DNA of 7,077 bases, from NCBI GenBank assembly GCA_021731205.1, contig JAKFXV010000100.1, positions 1 through 7,077 of the forward strand, read 5' to 3'. Under the pieces are notes generated by a model. It ran no database searches. It had not been told where the DNA came from and saw only the letters and a program-made list of their open reading frames with translations. Below, piece after piece: positions 5,860-7,077 of the stretch (position 1 is the stretch's first letter; every line of letters begins with the position of its first letter). Made by a program: the position numbers and the translations under genes. Source of the DNA: Nocardioides sp. (GTDB lineage: Bacteria; Actinomycetota; Actinomycetes; Propionibacteriales; Nocardioidaceae).

Positions 5860-7077
5860 CGGACGCTCCCACGACATCGTCGACCGCAGCGAGGGTCAGT
5901 CGATCCACACGCAGGCCGTCCATCCGGGCGACCCGCAGCTCGACCAGCACAAACCGAGTCTCGTCCGCATCGTCCTCGCCAGGGCTAGGGACACTGACCC
6001 GGACTACGTCGCCGACCCGGGGGATCCTCCCGAGCAGCTTGAGGACCAACCCCGCGATCGTGTCGTAGTCCTCGTCCTCCGGCAGCGCGAACTCGGTCAG
6101 ATCCTCGACCTCGTCCGGACGCAACAGCCCCGAGAGCAACCACCGACCGTCTCGCAGTCGGCGGGCACGCGAGGGATCCGGGTCGTGCTCGTCAGAGATA
6201 TCGCCGACGATCTCTTCGACGACGTCCTCCAGGGTCACGATGCCCGCCTGGCCGCCGTACTCGTCCAACACGACGGCCATCTGGAAGCCGTCGCGGCGCA
6301 ACAGAGCGAGCAGCGGGTCGAGCGGCAGTGAGTCTGGAACCACGATCGGACGAACCATGATGTGTTTGACGCGGGTCGTGGCGCGTTCGGAGACCGTCAA
6401 CGCGACGGCGTGCTTGATGTGCACCGTCCCGACCACGACATCGTCGGTGTCGAGGACCGGGAAACGCGAGTGCCCGGTCTCGCGGGCCAGTTCGATGATG
6501 CGCACGGCGCGGTCGTTCAGCTCCACCGACTGGGTGCGCATGCGAGGGGTCATGATCTCCCCGGCCGTCCGGGTGCCGAACTCGACGGATCGTTCGACGA
6601 GCTCGGCCGTGCCGGGATCCAGGGTGCCGAGGTCGGCCGAGCGCTGGATCAGCGAAGCCAGCTCGGTCGAACTCCGCGCCGAGCGCAGTTCCTCCTGCGG
6701 CTCGATGCCGAACCTGCGCACGATCGAGTTGGCCGAGCCGTTGAGGAACCGGATCGGCCATGCCATCGCGGTGGTGAACCCCCGCTGGAAGCCCTGGGTC
6801 GCCCGCGCGGTCTCGAACGGCCGAGCGATGGCGAGGTTCTTGGGCACCAGCTCGCCGAACAGCATCGTTAGCAAGGTGCCGAGGGCCAAGCCGATCGCTA
6901 GGGCCACCCCATCGACCCAGCCGACCGGCACGCCGGCCGACACGAGCGGTCCGTCGATGAGGGTCGAGATCGCCGGCTCCGCCAAGAACCCGATGGCCAG
7001 GTTCGTGACCGTGATGCCGACCTGGGCGCCCGACAGTTGGGTGGAGAGAGTGCGCAGAGCCTGCTGCACCCCGACCA
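5852..7077 (-). CDS. CNNM (DUF21), CBS-pair and CorC_HlyC membrane protein, N-terminus cut off by window edge
   Basis: About 407 codons of the 3' part are present; the frame stays open to the window end. The fragment begins inside the DUF21 domain with LSTQLSGAQVGITVTNLAIG, which normally lies some 50-60 residues into the protein, so the first membrane helix is missing. GTG 7069-7067 is an internal valine, not a start. In fragment numbering there follow FGELVPKNLAIA (about 73-84), two CBS motifs (about 170-228, with MTPRM and HSRFPVLD; about 236-294, with MAVVLDEYGGQAGIVTLEDVVEEIVGDI) and a C-terminal CorC_HlyC domain (about 307-395, containing LPEDEDYDTIAGLVL). The family is implicated in magnesium/cobalt transport or resistance, with ATP-Mg bound by the CBS pair. 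The stop (TGA 5854-5852) overlaps the next CNNM gene's start in GATGAGTGAT. Transport substrate and direction are inferred only from the family. Confidence 0.95.
   Translation of the reverse strand, partial: VGVQQALRTLSTQLSGAQVGITVTNLAIGFLAEPAISTLIDGPLVSAGVPVGWVDGVALAIGLALGTLLTMLFGELVPKNLAIARPFETARATQGFQRGFTTAMAWPIRFLNGSANSIVRRFGIEPQEELRSARSSTELASLIQRSADLGTLDPGTAELVERSVEFGTRTAGEIMTPRMRTQSVELNDRAVRIIELARETGHSRFPVLDTDDVVVGTVHIKHAVALTVSERATTRVKHIMVRPIVVPDSLPLDPLLALLRRDGFQMAVVLDEYGGQAGIVTLEDVVEEIVGDISDEHDPDPSRARRLRDGRWLLSGLLRPDEVEDLTEFALPEDEDYDTIAGLVLKLLGRIPRVGDVVRVSVPSPGEDDADETRFVLVELRVARMDGLRVDRLTLAAVDDVVGASDE

Noticed and set aside
5860..5877. Upstream ATG at 5877 as start of the second CNNM protein
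   Set aside because: It adds MSWERP, which lies before the GGGAG ribosome site, while the ATG at 5859 has ideal spacing and a short overlap with the upstream stop.
7067..7069. GTG as the true start of the upstream CNNM protein
   Set aside because: The protein would lack the first membrane helix of the DUF21 domain, and the frame remains open upstream to the window end, so the gene is simply cut off.
4810..7077. Recent tandem duplication or DNA repeat in the CNNM pair
   Set aside because: Similarity is confined to protein motifs; the nucleotide sequences are too divergent to count as a repeat.
1..7077. Defence system, mobile element, CRISPR, tRNA or prophage content
   Set aside because: No transposase, integrase, repeat array, inverted terminal repeats or tRNA-like cloverleaf was seen, and nearly all of the window is filled by conserved core genes of uniform composition.

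Overview
The window is GC-rich and every supported gene lies on the minus strand. It looks like a piece of actinobacterial core chromosome. The order, read in transcription direction (high to low coordinates), is CNNM/CBS protein, CNNM/CBS protein, CDP-alcohol phosphatidyltransferase, DUF881, Sbp (DUF1290), DUF881, gcvH, zinc-ribbon/FHA protein of the GarA/OdhI family, MerR-type FtsR-like regulator, and a DUF151 'bifunctional nuclease' protein. From the phosphatidyltransferase onward this matches, from memory, the Mycobacterium tuberculosis order pgsA2 (Rv1822) to Rv1829. The zinc ribbon in front of the FHA domain suggests a non-mycobacterial actinobacterium, perhaps near Propionibacteriales; that placement is a guess from protein character only.

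Layout: 7077-5852 holds the 3' part of a CNNM (DUF21)-CBS-CBS-CorC_HlyC membrane protein whose N-terminus is cut off by the window edge. 5859-4810 is a second, shorter CNNM-CBS-CBS protein that overlaps it by 8 bases. A 41-base gap with a stem-loop follows. Then come pgsA-like (4768-4169), DUF881 (4176-3319), sbp (3322-2990) and DUF881 (2997-2263), chained by 8-, 4- and 8-base overlaps that imply translational coupling. A 123-base gap, the longest non-coding stretch here, precedes gcvH (2139-1738). It is followed closely by the FHA gene (1728-1219), ftsR-like (1216-464) and, after 42 bases, the DUF151 gene (421 to beyond position 1).

The neighbourhood combines membrane and envelope functions (ion-transport-like CNNM proteins, phospholipid synthesis, DUF881/Sbp proteins that in Bacillus sit beside ftsA-ftsZ) with division control (FtsR) and central carbon control (GarA/OdhI with a lipoyl carrier protein). 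I see no mobile element, CRISPR, tRNA, rRNA or foreign-looking segment. I do not see a new system. The points most worth a look are a substituted phospho-acceptor in the GarA-like protein, a hairpin that would bury the pgsA ribosome-binding site, and the still poorly understood DUF881-Sbp-DUF881 module.
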